From: Clostridia bacterium | GTDB taxonomy: Bacteria; Bacillota; Clostridia; Oscillospirales; CAG-272 | Reading direction: 5' to 3' | NCBI GenBank assembly: GCA_900768535.1 | Contig: CAAGDE010000193.1 | Span: 1 to 24,751, forward strand | DNA: 24,751 nucleotides | Shown: piece after piece, positions 17,394 through 24,751 of the stretch | Position numbering within the stretch: the stretch's first letter is position 1 | Layout: each line of letters begins with the position of its first letter | Translations under genes and position numbers: made by a program | Notes under the pieces: model-generated | Told to the model about the DNA's origin: nothing | The model's input: the letters and a program-made list of their open reading frames with translations, nothing else | Databases searched by the model: none

Positions 17394-18842
17394 ATGAAAA
17401 AAAGACTGTTCGTCGGAATTTTTGCCGCACTGCTGATGCTGATGCCTCTGGCGTCCTGTAAAAAGGGAGATGATACGCCGGATGATACAAGGGAGACCAT
17501 AGATCTGGATAACGGCGATGGCTATGATTATGGTAAATTGGATTGCAATAAGGAGAATTTTACCTTCCTTCAATGCACTGAGGACACATGGGGAATGCAA
17601 ACTGCGCTTGTGCCGAATGCTGAAGATGCCGAGGATGAGGTGCCGAATGCGGTCTTCTCCCGGAATGCCAAACTGGAAACGCTGTATAATGTCACGTTCA
17701 AATGCATCAATCGGCCTATCTATGAAACGGCTGATTATGTCAAAACGCAGTGCATGGGCGATGTTGACGGTGCGAATGTTGCTTTTGTGACCGGTAAACA
17801 TGTTTCTTCGTTACTTACAGAAGGTATGCTGAATGATATTTCTACCTATCCGGATATTCAAGTCTATGATCCGTGGTGGGGACAGAAGATTCGGGAAGAA
17901 TCTCAGTTCGGTGGGTCTTCCTCATTGTACTATGCGCAAAGCGATATTTCCCTGACAGCATTTGACCTGACCTGGTGTGTTGCGGTGGATCTGGATCGGA
18001 TTGAAAGCTTTGGCATGGAGAGTCCGTATACCCTGGTTGACAATAAGGAATGGACCATGGAAAAGCTCATTTCTATGGCGCGGGAAGGGATGACGCCGAA
18101 TGATGACGGCTCTTATACCTATAATGAAGGTACTTCCTGCGTATTTGGTCTGATCACCTATAATAACTTCTCCCTTGCTCTGTTGAATGGTTCTGCCTGC
18201 TTCCTGACACAGAAGAATGACCTGGGTATGCCGGCTTTTACAGGAACCGGCGAACGATTCAGTGATGTTGTAGAGGATATCTCCTTGGCATTCAATACCG
18301 ATGGCTTGTTGAAGCACGCAAATGAAGATGGCTTCCGCTATGAAGATGTATTTGCCGGAAAACGTGCACTTTTTTCCGGCGTAGAAGTCAAAGCAACGCA
18401 AAAATTCCGTTCAATCAAGATGCATTACGGGATTGTTCCGGTTCCGAAATACAACACAGATCAGGCAACCTACTATTCGAATGTGAACTATGAAGCGCCT
18501 CTGCTGGTCATACCGAGAACCGATACCACAAAAGACAGAACCGGTCGGATTCTGGATACCATGGCATATCTGAGTTACAAGGATCTGCTTCCCGTATATT
18601 ATACCAACAGCCTCTCCTATAAAGCGATCGGAACGCCGGAGGGATCGAGGATGCTGGATATCATTCGTGACACCAGATGCTTCGAAACCAGCCTGTTTTA
18701 TGGGTGGACGAATGATTTTTATCTGGAACTGCGCGATGTTATGACCGGATTCAGTGCTACCATGACTGCTACAAATGCCATTCGGAAGTATCAGGACGGC
18801 ATTGTGGCGAAGCTGAACGATTATATTGCCGGTTTGACGTAA
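17394..18842 (+). CDS. ABC-transporter solute-binding lipoprotein (extracellular, family 1-like)
   Basis: This 482-residue protein has a lipoprotein signal with lipobox LASC (Cys22) and an acidic linker. A solute-binding fold of the sugar-binding type follows, with FAGKRALFSGVEVKATQKFR and YGIVPVPKYNTDQ, characteristic of carbohydrate-binding members. It would capture oligosaccharides at the cell surface for an ABC importer. No permease or ATPase gene is present nearby, so it must work with a transporter encoded elsewhere. The ribosome site AAGGAGGT is the strongest in the window, suggesting high expression, as usual for binding proteins. A 7-bp hairpin directly after its stop (18842-18862) could stabilise its mRNA. 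Confidence 0.87.
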   Translation: MKKRLFVGIFAALLMLMPLASCKKGDDTPDDTRETIDLDNGDGYDYGKLDCNKENFTFLQCTEDTWGMQTALVPNAEDAEDEVPNAVFSRNAKLETLYNVTFKCINRPIYETADYVKTQCMGDVDGANVAFVTGKHVSSLLTEGMLNDISTYPDIQVYDPWWGQKIREESQFGGSSSLYYAQSDISLTAFDLTWCVAVDLDRIESFGMESPYTLVDNKEWTMEKLISMAREGMTPNDDGSYTYNEGTSCVFGLITYNNFSLALLNGSACFLTQKNDLGMPAFTGTGERFSDVVEDISLAFNTDGLLKHANEDGFRYEDVFAGKRALFSGVEVKATQKFRSIKMHYGIVPVPKYNTDQATYYSNVNYEAPLLVIPRTDTTKDRTGRILDTMAYLSYKDLLPVYYTNSLSYKAIGTPEGSRMLDIIRDTRCFETSLFYGWTNDFYLELRDVMTGFSATMTATNAIRKYQDGIVAKLNDYIAGLT

Positions 18843-18862
18843 TGAATGCTGCGGACATTCAT
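18842..18862 (+). other. Small hairpin immediately after the solute-binding protein gene
   Basis: ATGAATG (18842-18848) pairs with CATTCAT (18856-18862) around a 7-nt loop and overlaps the last base of the stop codon. Hairpins here commonly protect binding-protein mRNA relative to downstream genes. No T tract follows, so it is not an intrinsic terminator. Confidence 0.35.
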
Positions 18863-18906
18863 CGGAATCATTGATTGACACCCCAAGAAAAGCGAGGAAA
18901 CAAACT

Positions 18907-19989
18907 ATGAAAAAACTGATTAAAATCGGAATTATCGGATGCGGTGCGATTGCAAACAGCAAGCATATGCCGGCACTTTCAAAAGTGGCAGATGCAGAAA
19001 TGGTGGCGTTCTGCGATCTTGTCTCGGAGCGGGCAGAGAAGGCAGCGAAGGAATACGGCACATTGGACGCGAAGGTCTATACCGATTACAAAGAACTGCT
19101 CAAAGACCCGACGATCGATGTCGTTCATGTCTGCACGCCGAACCGTTCGCACAGCTTTATCACGGTGGATGCACTGGATGCGGGCAAGAATGTGATGTGC
19201 GAAAAGCCTATGGCGATCAACTCCGCTGAGGCGCAGAAGATGCTTGATGCTGCAAAACGGTCGGGCAAGAAACTGTCCATCGGATATCAGAACCGGTTCC
19301 GTGATGATTCCCTCTATCTGAAGAAAGAGGCGGAGGACGGTACATTCGGTGATATTTACTATGCGAAGGCGACTGCGATCCGCCGCCGCGGGGTTCCGAA
19401 CTGGGGCGTATTCCTCGATGAATACGAACAGGGCGGCGGTCCGCTGATCGATATCGGTACACACACGCTCGATCTGACGCTTTGGATGATGAACAACTAC
19501 AAGCCGAAGTACTGCCTGGGAACGGTTTACCACAAACTGAACAACGATAAGGATCAGGCAAATATGTGGGGCAACTGGAATCCGGAGAAGTTCACGGTGG
19601 AAGATTCGGCATTCGGATTCGTGGTTATGGAAAATGGCGCAACCATCGTGTTGGAGTCCTCGTGGGCGCTGAACTCGTTGGATGTGCGGGAGGCGGTCAC
19701 CACGCTTTGCGGCACGAAAGCTGGTGGCGACATGGTCGACGGCGTGCGGATCAACGGCGTGCGGAATGGTCGGCAGTATGTATTGAAGCCGAACTTCAGT
19801 GCAGGCGGTGTTGCATTCAATGACGGGCTCAAGGGAGAGACTCCCGCAGAACGGGAGGAGCGCCTTTGGATTGAGGCGATTCGGAATGGTACAGATCCGA
19901 TCACACTGCCGGAGCAGGCTTTCTGCGTAACCCGCATTCTGGAGGGAATTTACACGTCTGCCAAGACCGGCGAGATTTATCGGTTCTGA
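18907..19989 (+). CDS. Gfo/Idh/MocA-family NAD(P)-dependent oxidoreductase
   Basis: This 360-residue cytoplasmic enzyme oxidises or reduces a sugar or sugar derivative. The N-terminal Rossmann fold shows GIIGCGAIANSKHMPAL; the conserved lysine lies in MCEKPMA; the substrate-binding domain carries GGGPLIDIGTHTLDLTLW with the usual Asp and His. The start at 18907 was chosen because GAGGA lies eight bases upstream; an ATG at 18871 would add 12 residues without a good site. Together with the isomerase/epimerase-like protein of the divergent operon it could form a keto-sugar pathway. That link is inferred from known pairings of these families, not shown by the sequence. Confidence 0.92.
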   Translation: MKKLIKIGIIGCGAIANSKHMPALSKVADAEMVAFCDLVSERAEKAAKEYGTLDAKVYTDYKELLKDPTIDVVHVCTPNRSHSFITVDALDAGKNVMCEKPMAINSAEAQKMLDAAKRSGKKLSIGYQNRFRDDSLYLKKEAEDGTFGDIYYAKATAIRRRGVPNWGVFLDEYEQGGGPLIDIGTHTLDLTLWMMNNYKPKYCLGTVYHKLNNDKDQANMWGNWNPEKFTVEDSAFGFVVMENGATIVLESSWALNSLDVREAVTTLCGTKAGGDMVDGVRINGVRNGRQYVLKPNFSAGGVAFNDGLKGETPAEREERLWIEAIRNGTDPITLPEQAFCVTRILEGIYTSAKTGEIYRF

Positions 19990-20135
19990 GCAAAGAAATC
20001 GGTAAAAAGAGCCCGGTTCAGGATTCAAAATATCGAAAGGAGGTGTATTCTGAGTTTTTTTACGCGGAACCTTTCAATTATCACGGCAACACCACGGCGA
20101 AATCTGAACAAAAAACATTTTACGGAGGAAAGATC

Positions 20136-21944
20136 ATGAAAAAGTTTTTAGCAATGTTGTTGATGCTCTCGATGTTTTTGGCAATGCTTGTTATGCCTGC
20201 GGCTGCAGAAGATGAAATTACGGATACTTTTGACCCCTATGCAGAAAATCCGACCATTTCCACGGCAAACGACTACATCAATTTTTTCAATGAGGTTTAT
20301 ACAAGCAAGACGATTTTTGAGGGAAAGACCATTACCCTGCTGCATGATATCGTGCTGAATGATACCACGGCGACAGACTGGTATCTGAAGGAGGATGCCG
20401 TAAAGCTGGTGCCGCCGACGATCGATAAGTGGTCGAATTTCAAAGGCACCGTTGACGGCAATGGGCATACGATCAAGGGAATTATTGTTTCCGGGTCGGA
20501 GTACCGGAATGATATGAACAGCGGCATTTTCCCGTATGTGTCCGACGGAGCCGCTATCAAGAATCTGACGATCGATGGCTTTTATGTGTATAGCACCAAT
20601 ACAACGAAGCTGCCTGTTTTCGGAAGGGCCGGCATCGGCGGATTGATCGGAGGAGCTTTCGGAACGCTTACCATTGATAATGTCACTCTTCGGAACGGCG
20701 TCATTGCGGCTGTTGACGGTGGGGAAGGTGCAATGGGTGCTCTGATCGGAAATTATTATGGCGTTCTGAAAGATGAAGATAAAAAAGCCGGGAAGACTTC
20801 TTTGAATCTTTCGATTACCAATACCACGGTTGAAGAGAGTGTTCGTTTGGTAAAAGGCAACAGCAAAGTTGAACTGATGGGTGGTATACTCGGTTATGCC
20901 GAAGGAAACTTCCAGGCAAACCCGACCATTATCGATCTGTCTGCTTCCAAAATTCAGCCCAGTGGTTCCATGGATGCCGAAAATCCGCTTGAACCGATTG
21001 GAAAATTCCGCTTCAAGGGCGCCAACGATCCCACTTGGGGTGCAACCTATACGGTGAAGAATGCCAGTACCGCTTACAATCTTGAACTTCCGTTGGATGC
21101 TGTTGGGGCTGCTGATGTGGATGATTCCGGAGACGGCTTTGATTTTACCTATAAGAACTGTGTGGATGATTTCAATGATGCATTTTGGGCAAGCGGCTGC
21201 TACGGCAGTAAGTATCAGGAACTGAAATCCTATACGGTTACCTGGAAAGTGGATGGTAAGACCACCACTGAGGTCTACACCCAGGGCGCAACTCCGAGCT
21301 ACAAGGGCAGCACCGACAAGCCGATGACCGATACCAAGCTGTATGTGTTCAAGGGATGGTCTCCCGAACTGGCACCCGTGTCCGCAGATGTGACCTACAC
21401 GGCGGAGTATGATGAGTTCGACAAGGTGAAGGTGACCTGGTCCGTGGACGGCAAGAAAACGGTTGAATACTACAAGAAGGGCGATATGCCCAACTACAAG
21501 GGCGAGACGCTCAAGGAGCAGGACGAGGGTCATGTTTACAACTTCAAGGGCTGGGACAAAGAGCTTGTTGCGGCTGAAACCGATGTGACTTACACGGCGG
21601 TGTACGAAGTGAAGGGCAAGTTCAAGATCACTTGGGTCATTGACGGCAAAGAGACTGTTGAGACCTATCTGGAAGGTGTGAAGCCGTCTTACAAGGGCAA
21701 GCCCTCCAAGGCGGAGGATGACGAATACACCTATACCTTTGCAGGTTGGGATAAGGAACTGGTTGCCGCAAGTGCAGACGCCACCTATACGGCAGTGTTC
21801 GACAAGACCGCAAAGAACGGAGCGGCGACCGACGAGAGCGGTGAGAAGAGCGGCGGCTGCGGCAGCAGCATTTCCGTTGGCTTTGTTTCTCTGATGGTGA
21901 TCGGCATGGCGGGCGCATTTGCCTTCCGCAAGAAGCACGACTAA
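20136..21944 (+). CDS. Cell-surface protein: beta-helix domain, three InlB-like repeats, C-terminal membrane anchor
   Basis: This 602-residue protein has a signal peptide (residues 1-24, cleavage near PAAAED). A beta-helix/GLUG-like domain (FKGTVDGNGHTIKG, IKNLTIDGFYV, GIGGLIGGAF) extends to about residue 360. Three repeats of about 65 residues follow, of the Listeria-Bacteroides/InlB B-repeat type (from about residues 365, 431 and 496). The end has a Gly-rich GGCGSS motif, a membrane helix and the charged tail RKKHD; there is no LPXTG. The beta-helix part is related to the interrupted gene at 9692-11113. It probably displays an adhesin or glycan-contact module on the cell surface. The ATG at 20136 has a CGGAGGA site; an upstream GTG frame start at 20043 is rejected because no signal peptide would follow. 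A strong hairpin at 21982-22019 follows. Confidence 0.82.
   Translation: MKKFLAMLLMLSMFLAMLVMPAAAEDEITDTFDPYAENPTISTANDYINFFNEVYTSKTIFEGKTITLLHDIVLNDTTATDWYLKEDAVKLVPPTIDKWSNFKGTVDGNGHTIKGIIVSGSEYRNDMNSGIFPYVSDGAAIKNLTIDGFYVYSTNTTKLPVFGRAGIGGLIGGAFGTLTIDNVTLRNGVIAAVDGGEGAMGALIGNYYGVLKDEDKKAGKTSLNLSITNTTVEESVRLVKGNSKVELMGGILGYAEGNFQANPTIIDLSASKIQPSGSMDAENPLEPIGKFRFKGANDPTWGATYTVKNASTAYNLELPLDAVGAADVDDSGDGFDFTYKNCVDDFNDAFWASGCYGSKYQELKSYTVTWKVDGKTTTEVYTQGATPSYKGSTDKPMTDTKLYVFKGWSPELAPVSADVTYTAEYDEFDKVKVTWSVDGKKTVEYYKKGDMPNYKGETLKEQDEGHVYNFKGWDKELVAAETDVTYTAVYEVKGKFKITWVIDGKETVETYLEGVKPSYKGKPSKAEDDEYTYTFAGWDKELVAASADATYTAVFDKTAKNGAATDESGEKSGGCGSSISVGFVSLMVIGMAGAFAFRKKHD
21228..21806 (+). repeat. 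Three tandem ~65-residue InlB-like repeats within the surface protein
   Basis: Each repeat opens with a strand of the form V/I-T-W-x-V/I-DGK (YTVTWKVDGK, VKVTWSVDGK, FKITWVIDGK). Each then has a P-x-YKG turn, a YxFxGW motif (VFKGWSPEL, NFKGWDKEL, TFAGWDKEL) and a closing TYTAxY/F strand. Such repeats form stalk-like beta folds in surface proteins. Confidence 0.8.
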
Positions 21945-21981
21945 GCGACTCCGGGTCGATTCAAAAGTCCAATGACTAAGC

Positions 21982-22019
21982 GCAAGCCCCCGGAACCCTC
22001 CCCGGTTCCGGGGGCTTGC
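21982..22019 (+). terminator. Strong inverted repeat, probable transcription terminator or barrier
   Basis: Sixteen bases (21982-21997) pair perfectly with 22004-22019 around the 6-nt loop CTCCCC. The stem is GC-rich. No T run follows (TGCTGC), so it is not a textbook intrinsic terminator; it may still terminate partly, or block exonucleases, between the surface-protein gene and the alpha-galactosidase gene. Confidence 0.55.
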
Positions 22020-22052
22020 TGCTATGTAGATAAATTGAAAGAGGATGAAACA

Positions 22053-23204
22053 ATGATTCAGAACACACCGCCACTAGGCTGGAATACATGGAATACCTTT
22101 GGTACAGACATCAGCGAAAAATTGCTGCTTGAGACCACGGATTATCTGGTGGAATCGGGACTTGCGGATGCGGGATACCGATATGTGGTCATTGATGATG
22201 GTTGGTCGGAAAAAGTGCGCAACGCTTCCGGCAGACTGGTTCCCGACAAAAAGAAGTTTCCAAACGGGTTGAAGCCGGTGATCGATTACGTTCACGCAAA
22301 AGGACTGAAATTCGGTATTTACTCCTGTTGCGGAAATCTGACTTGCGGCGCATATCCGGGAAGCTACGCACACGAATACCTGGATGCACAAACTTTTGCA
22401 GAATGGGGTGTGGACTATCTGAAATATGATTTCTGCTACCACACCGGAATGCTGGAGGGGAAGTATTTTTACCGTCGCATGGGAGCCGCACTTGCCAACT
22501 GCGGCAGGGACATTGTGTTCAGTGCCTGCTCGTGGGGAATGGAGGAAACGCAGGAATGGGTCAAAACGACCGGCGCACATCTCTGGCGGTCAACGCATGA
22601 TATTCAAAACAGCTGGGCATCCATCAAAAGTATTATCGAACAGCAGGTAAGGCTGATTCCCTATGTGTCCCATGGTTGTTTTAACGATATGGATATGCTG
22701 GTGGTCGGCATGAACAGCGACAGCTTCATCGACAGCGAGAGGGGAACAAACGGTTGCTCACTGACCGAGCAGAAAACGCATTTTTCGGCGTGGTGCCTGT
22801 TTGCGTCTCCACTGATGATCGGTTGCGATTTGCGCAAGCTTTCGCCGGGGGGAATGGAGATCCTGAAAAACAGGGAAGCCATCGCTATCAATCAAGACCC
22901 TGCCTGCAATCAACTTTACCGCCTGACGCTTGACCGTGGTCCTGATGAGATGCCGGTATACGCCCGTCTGCTTGCAAACGGAGACTTTGCTATCGGCGTG
23001 TTCAACCTGGGTGAGGGGGCATATCGCTTCGTATTCGGACTTGACGAAATGGGAATTACGCCGGAGAGCGGGAAGACACTTGCTCCCGTGGAGGTCTGGA
23101 GCGGAGAGAAGCCGTCACTGGATAACGGTGTCTTTGATGTGACCGTTGAAGCGCACGGATGCAGACTATATCGGTGCCGTGTGGTGGATCAGACGGAAAA
23201 ATGA
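22053..23204 (+). CDS. GH27-family alpha-galactosidase, cytoplasmic
   Basis: This 383-residue protein releases terminal alpha-galactose from oligosaccharides. The catalytic nucleophile is Asp126 in YLKYDFCYH and the acid/base is Asp183 in RSTHDIQNSW. The family start PPLGWNTWNTF (residues 6-16) and VVIDDGW (residues 45-51) are also present. A TIM barrel is followed by a short C-terminal beta-sandwich. No signal peptide is visible, so it acts on imported sugars. The ATG at 22053 has an AGAGGAT site; an upstream in-frame start at 21972 lies inside the inverted-repeat region and is rejected. The stop overlaps the next ATG (ATGA), so the zinc-ribbon gene is translationally coupled. Related beta-L-arabinopyranosidase activity is possible in GH27. 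Confidence 0.9.
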   Translation: MIQNTPPLGWNTWNTFGTDISEKLLLETTDYLVESGLADAGYRYVVIDDGWSEKVRNASGRLVPDKKKFPNGLKPVIDYVHAKGLKFGIYSCCGNLTCGAYPGSYAHEYLDAQTFAEWGVDYLKYDFCYHTGMLEGKYFYRRMGAALANCGRDIVFSACSWGMEETQEWVKTTGAHLWRSTHDIQNSWASIKSIIEQQVRLIPYVSHGCFNDMDMLVVGMNSDSFIDSERGTNGCSLTEQKTHFSAWCLFASPLMIGCDLRKLSPGGMEILKNREAIAINQDPACNQLYRLTLDRGPDEMPVYARLLANGDFAIGVFNLGEGAYRFVFGLDEMGITPESGKTLAPVEVWSGEKPSLDNGVFDVTVEAHGCRLYRCRVVDQTEK

Positions 23205-23410
23205 CCTGCAAAAAGTGTGGCAGACCGATCGACAGTCTGGATATCGGAGCCTATCGAAAACTGGTGGACAAATGCGCTGCGGACTATTGGTGCCGGGACT
23301 GCCTATCGGAATGGTTGGGATGGACACGGCACTATTTGGACGATGTGATTCTGATGTATCGAAAAAGAGGATGCCTGCTTTTTCCGCCGTTTGAGGAAAA
23401 TGAACTGTAA
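23201..23410 (+). CDS. Mini zinc-ribbon protein coupled to the alpha-galactosidase
   Basis: This 69-residue protein has two Cys pairs, CKKC (residues 3-6) and CRDC (about residues 34-37), forming a probable zinc ribbon. A helical segment with AYRKL lies between them and the motif RGCLLF lies near the end. The arrangement (Cys pairs, YRKL, GCxLF) resembles a small conserved clostridial protein I recall without a known role. The start overlaps the alpha-galactosidase stop (ATGA) and has only a weak ribosome site, so coupling is likely; an earlier in-frame ATG at 23159 lies inside the galactosidase gene. It may bind nucleic acid or protein. No enzymatic function is evident. Confidence 0.72.
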   Translation: MTCKKCGRPIDSLDIGAYRKLVDKCAADYWCRDCLSEWLGWTRHYLDDVILMYRKRGCLLFPPFEENEL

Positions 23411-23414
23411 CATG

Positions 23415-23442
23415 GCTTGCAGCACGTGCACCGGGTGCAAGC
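23415..23442 (+). other. Short hairpin between zinc-ribbon gene and GH36-like gene
   Basis: GCTTGCA (23415-23421) pairs with TGCAAGC (23436-23442); the loop contains the palindrome GCACGTGC. No T tract follows. It could attenuate or process the transcript before the last gene. Confidence 0.35.
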
Positions 23443-23476
23443 GACCGGACAGCTCCGCTTGAAAAGAGGAGAATCG

Positions 23477-24751
23477 ATGAAAAAACAGCAGAATATTACC
23501 CTGACCTGCGTTTGCACCAATCAGGTGCGTGCTTACTATGCCGATGCAAAAACTTCAGACGGCTGCGTGATCTATACCCCGCCTCAGCCGGAATTTGACG
23601 ACTTTATGGCAATCGAGAACCATTCGCCTTTCTGGTGCCGTCCGTTTTTCGGGCAGGATCTGCGCAAGCTGCCCCAGAATGTGCAGGCGCTGCTCCTGCG
23701 GCGGGGGGAGACCTACCGCTACATCCTGCCAGTCTGCTCCGACACCTGGAAGACCCTCATCCGGGGCGGCACGGACGGCATGGAATTCCGCATTTCCGCC
23801 GACTGCGCCGGGGTTACCGACTGCGTGCGTCAGCTTGCATGGGTGGAAGCGGAGGGCACAGACCCGCTGAAATTGGCGCACGACTGTGCCGAAGCCGCCG
23901 CGGCGCTGCTTGGAAACGGACTGAAGCTGCGGAGCGAGCGGAAGTATCCGGAGGTGCTGGAATACCTCGGCTGGTGCTCGTGGGATGCGTTTCAAATCCG
24001 CGTTTCCGAAGCGGGACTGTTGGAAAAGGCGCGGGAATTCCGTGACAAGCGCGTTCCGGTGCAATTTGCCATCATCGACGATATGTGGGCGGATGTCCCG
24101 CACCTGAAGGAAATCCCGTCCGATGCCGATTTTTCGGATATGGTTCATGAGATGCACAAAAGCCCGATCCGCTCGTTTGAGGGCGATCCCGTGCGCTTCC
24201 CGAACGGCATGAAGCATACCGTGGAAGCACTGAAGGAAGCGGGCATCCGCAATGTCGGCATCTGGTTTCCGACCACGGGCTACTGGTTCGGCGTGGAGCC
24301 GGGAAGCGGGATGGAGCGCGAATTTGCGAATGATCTTTACACCGCACCGGACGGCAGGCGCATCGTCAAGCCGGAGCTGCCGCACACCACGCACTGGTTC
24401 GGCTCGCTCTGCACCAAGACGAAATCCTGGGGCGCGGACTTTGTCAAGATCGACAACCAGGGCTGCCAGCAGTTCTACCGCAAGGCTGGCGCCATCGGAA
24501 AGACTGCAAGAGCGGTGCAAACCGGGATTGAGGGAGCTGTGGCGGAGCATTTCGGCGGCGCAGTCATCAACTGCATGGGGATGCCGTCGGAATGTATGTT
24601 CAACCGCCCGGACAGTGCGGTGAGCCGCTGCTCGGACGATTTCATGCCGGAGAACCGCGAGTGGTTCACCAAGAACATCCTGCAATGCGCCTACAACGGC
24701 ATCCTGCAGGGGCAATTCTACGTCAACGACTGGGATATGTGGTGGACGGAT
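23477..24751 (+). CDS. GH36/raffinose-synthase-like alpha-galactosidase, C-terminal end missing
   Basis: The frame is open to the right edge (425 residues seen). The protein resembles the raffinose synthase/seed imbibition (Sip1-like) branch of GH36, which acts on alpha-galactosyl oligosaccharides. An N-terminal beta-sandwich is followed by a TIM barrel with GWCSWDAF (residues 165-172), IIDDMW (199-204), the nucleophile Asp326 in DFVKIDNQG, and Asp387/388 in RCSDDFMPE as acid/base candidates. No signal peptide is visible. AGAGGAGA precedes the ATG. It is clearly more GC-rich than genes 9692-21944, particularly in third codon positions, which may point to a separate origin. Cleavage and galactosyl transfer cannot be told apart by eye. 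Confidence 0.85.
   Translation, partial: MKKQQNITLTCVCTNQVRAYYADAKTSDGCVIYTPPQPEFDDFMAIENHSPFWCRPFFGQDLRKLPQNVQALLLRRGETYRYILPVCSDTWKTLIRGGTDGMEFRISADCAGVTDCVRQLAWVEAEGTDPLKLAHDCAEAAAALLGNGLKLRSERKYPEVLEYLGWCSWDAFQIRVSEAGLLEKAREFRDKRVPVQFAIIDDMWADVPHLKEIPSDADFSDMVHEMHKSPIRSFEGDPVRFPNGMKHTVEALKEAGIRNVGIWFPTTGYWFGVEPGSGMEREFANDLYTAPDGRRIVKPELPHTTHWFGSLCTKTKSWGADFVKIDNQGCQQFYRKAGAIGKTARAVQTGIEGAVAEHFGGAVINCMGMPSECMFNRPDSAVSRCSDDFMPENREWFTKNILQCAYNGILQGQFYVNDWDMWWTD

Noticed and set aside
18875..18903. TTGACA upstream of the oxidoreductase gene as an internal promoter
   Set aside because: The correctly spaced position holds no -10-like sequence.
20050..20139. A 29-codon leader peptide starting at CTG after AAAGGAGG and ending in ATGA overlap with the surface-protein start
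   Set aside because: The frame fits neatly, but CTG starts are rare and there is no other support; the AGGAGG may be chance or a remnant.
20148..21938. 596-codon antisense open frame over the repeat-bearing surface protein
   Set aside because: It mirrors the sense gene, with no recognisable domain; the sense frame has signal peptide, repeats and anchor.

Overview
The window looks like part of a Gram-positive Clostridia genome, probably a gut or rumen Oscillospiraceae/Ruminococcaceae-type bacterium. The basis is strong GGAGG-type ribosome sites, MKK-type signal peptides with lipoboxes, and family content typical of fibre-degrading clostridia. No rRNA, tRNA, CRISPR array or intact insertion sequence was seen. 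Species cannot be assigned from the sequence alone.

Region 1 (1-2525, + strand) is a fragment of a conjugative element. It holds the end of a Toprim/DUF3991 protein, a complete VirD4/TraG-type coupling protein and a small winged-helix protein, packed with overlapping or nearly touching ends. No further transfer gene follows. From about 2526 the content changes abruptly to carbohydrate metabolism.

Region 2 (2837-5997, - strand) is a three-gene operon read from the right: an SGNH esterase, a TIM-barrel sugar isomerase/epimerase, and a DUF4091/GH123-like glycosidase. None has a signal peptide, so all should act in the cytoplasm.

Region 3 (5998-6503) is a divergent control region. Its two promoters, facing away from each other, carry the same architecture: an AAAATGCCACT box, a related half-site 21 bp downstream that overlaps the -35, then similar -35/-10 elements. 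This suggests that one activator, probably AraC-type and encoded outside the window, switches on both operons.

Region 4 (6504-24751, + strand) is a long co-oriented run. It encodes two CE7-type esterase lipoproteins; a beta-helix surface protein broken by one amber codon; a 45-residue peptide; two related beta-helix glycosidase/lyase-like proteins (one without a signal peptide, one a lipoprotein); a five-bladed-propeller glycosidase; a solute-binding lipoprotein; a Gfo/Idh/MocA oxidoreductase; a repeat-containing cell-surface protein; a GH27 alpha-galactosidase; a mini zinc-ribbon protein; and a GH36/raffinose-synthase-like enzyme running off the end.

Inferred logic: lipoprotein esterases and the beta-helix lipoprotein trim an acetylated, galactose-containing plant glycan at the cell surface. 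The solute-binding protein captures oligosaccharides for an importer encoded elsewhere. The signal-less esterase, beta-helix enzyme, propeller enzyme, DUF4091 enzyme and alpha-galactosidases finish the job inside, and the isomerase and oxidoreductase process the sugars. The substrate is not proven by sequence.
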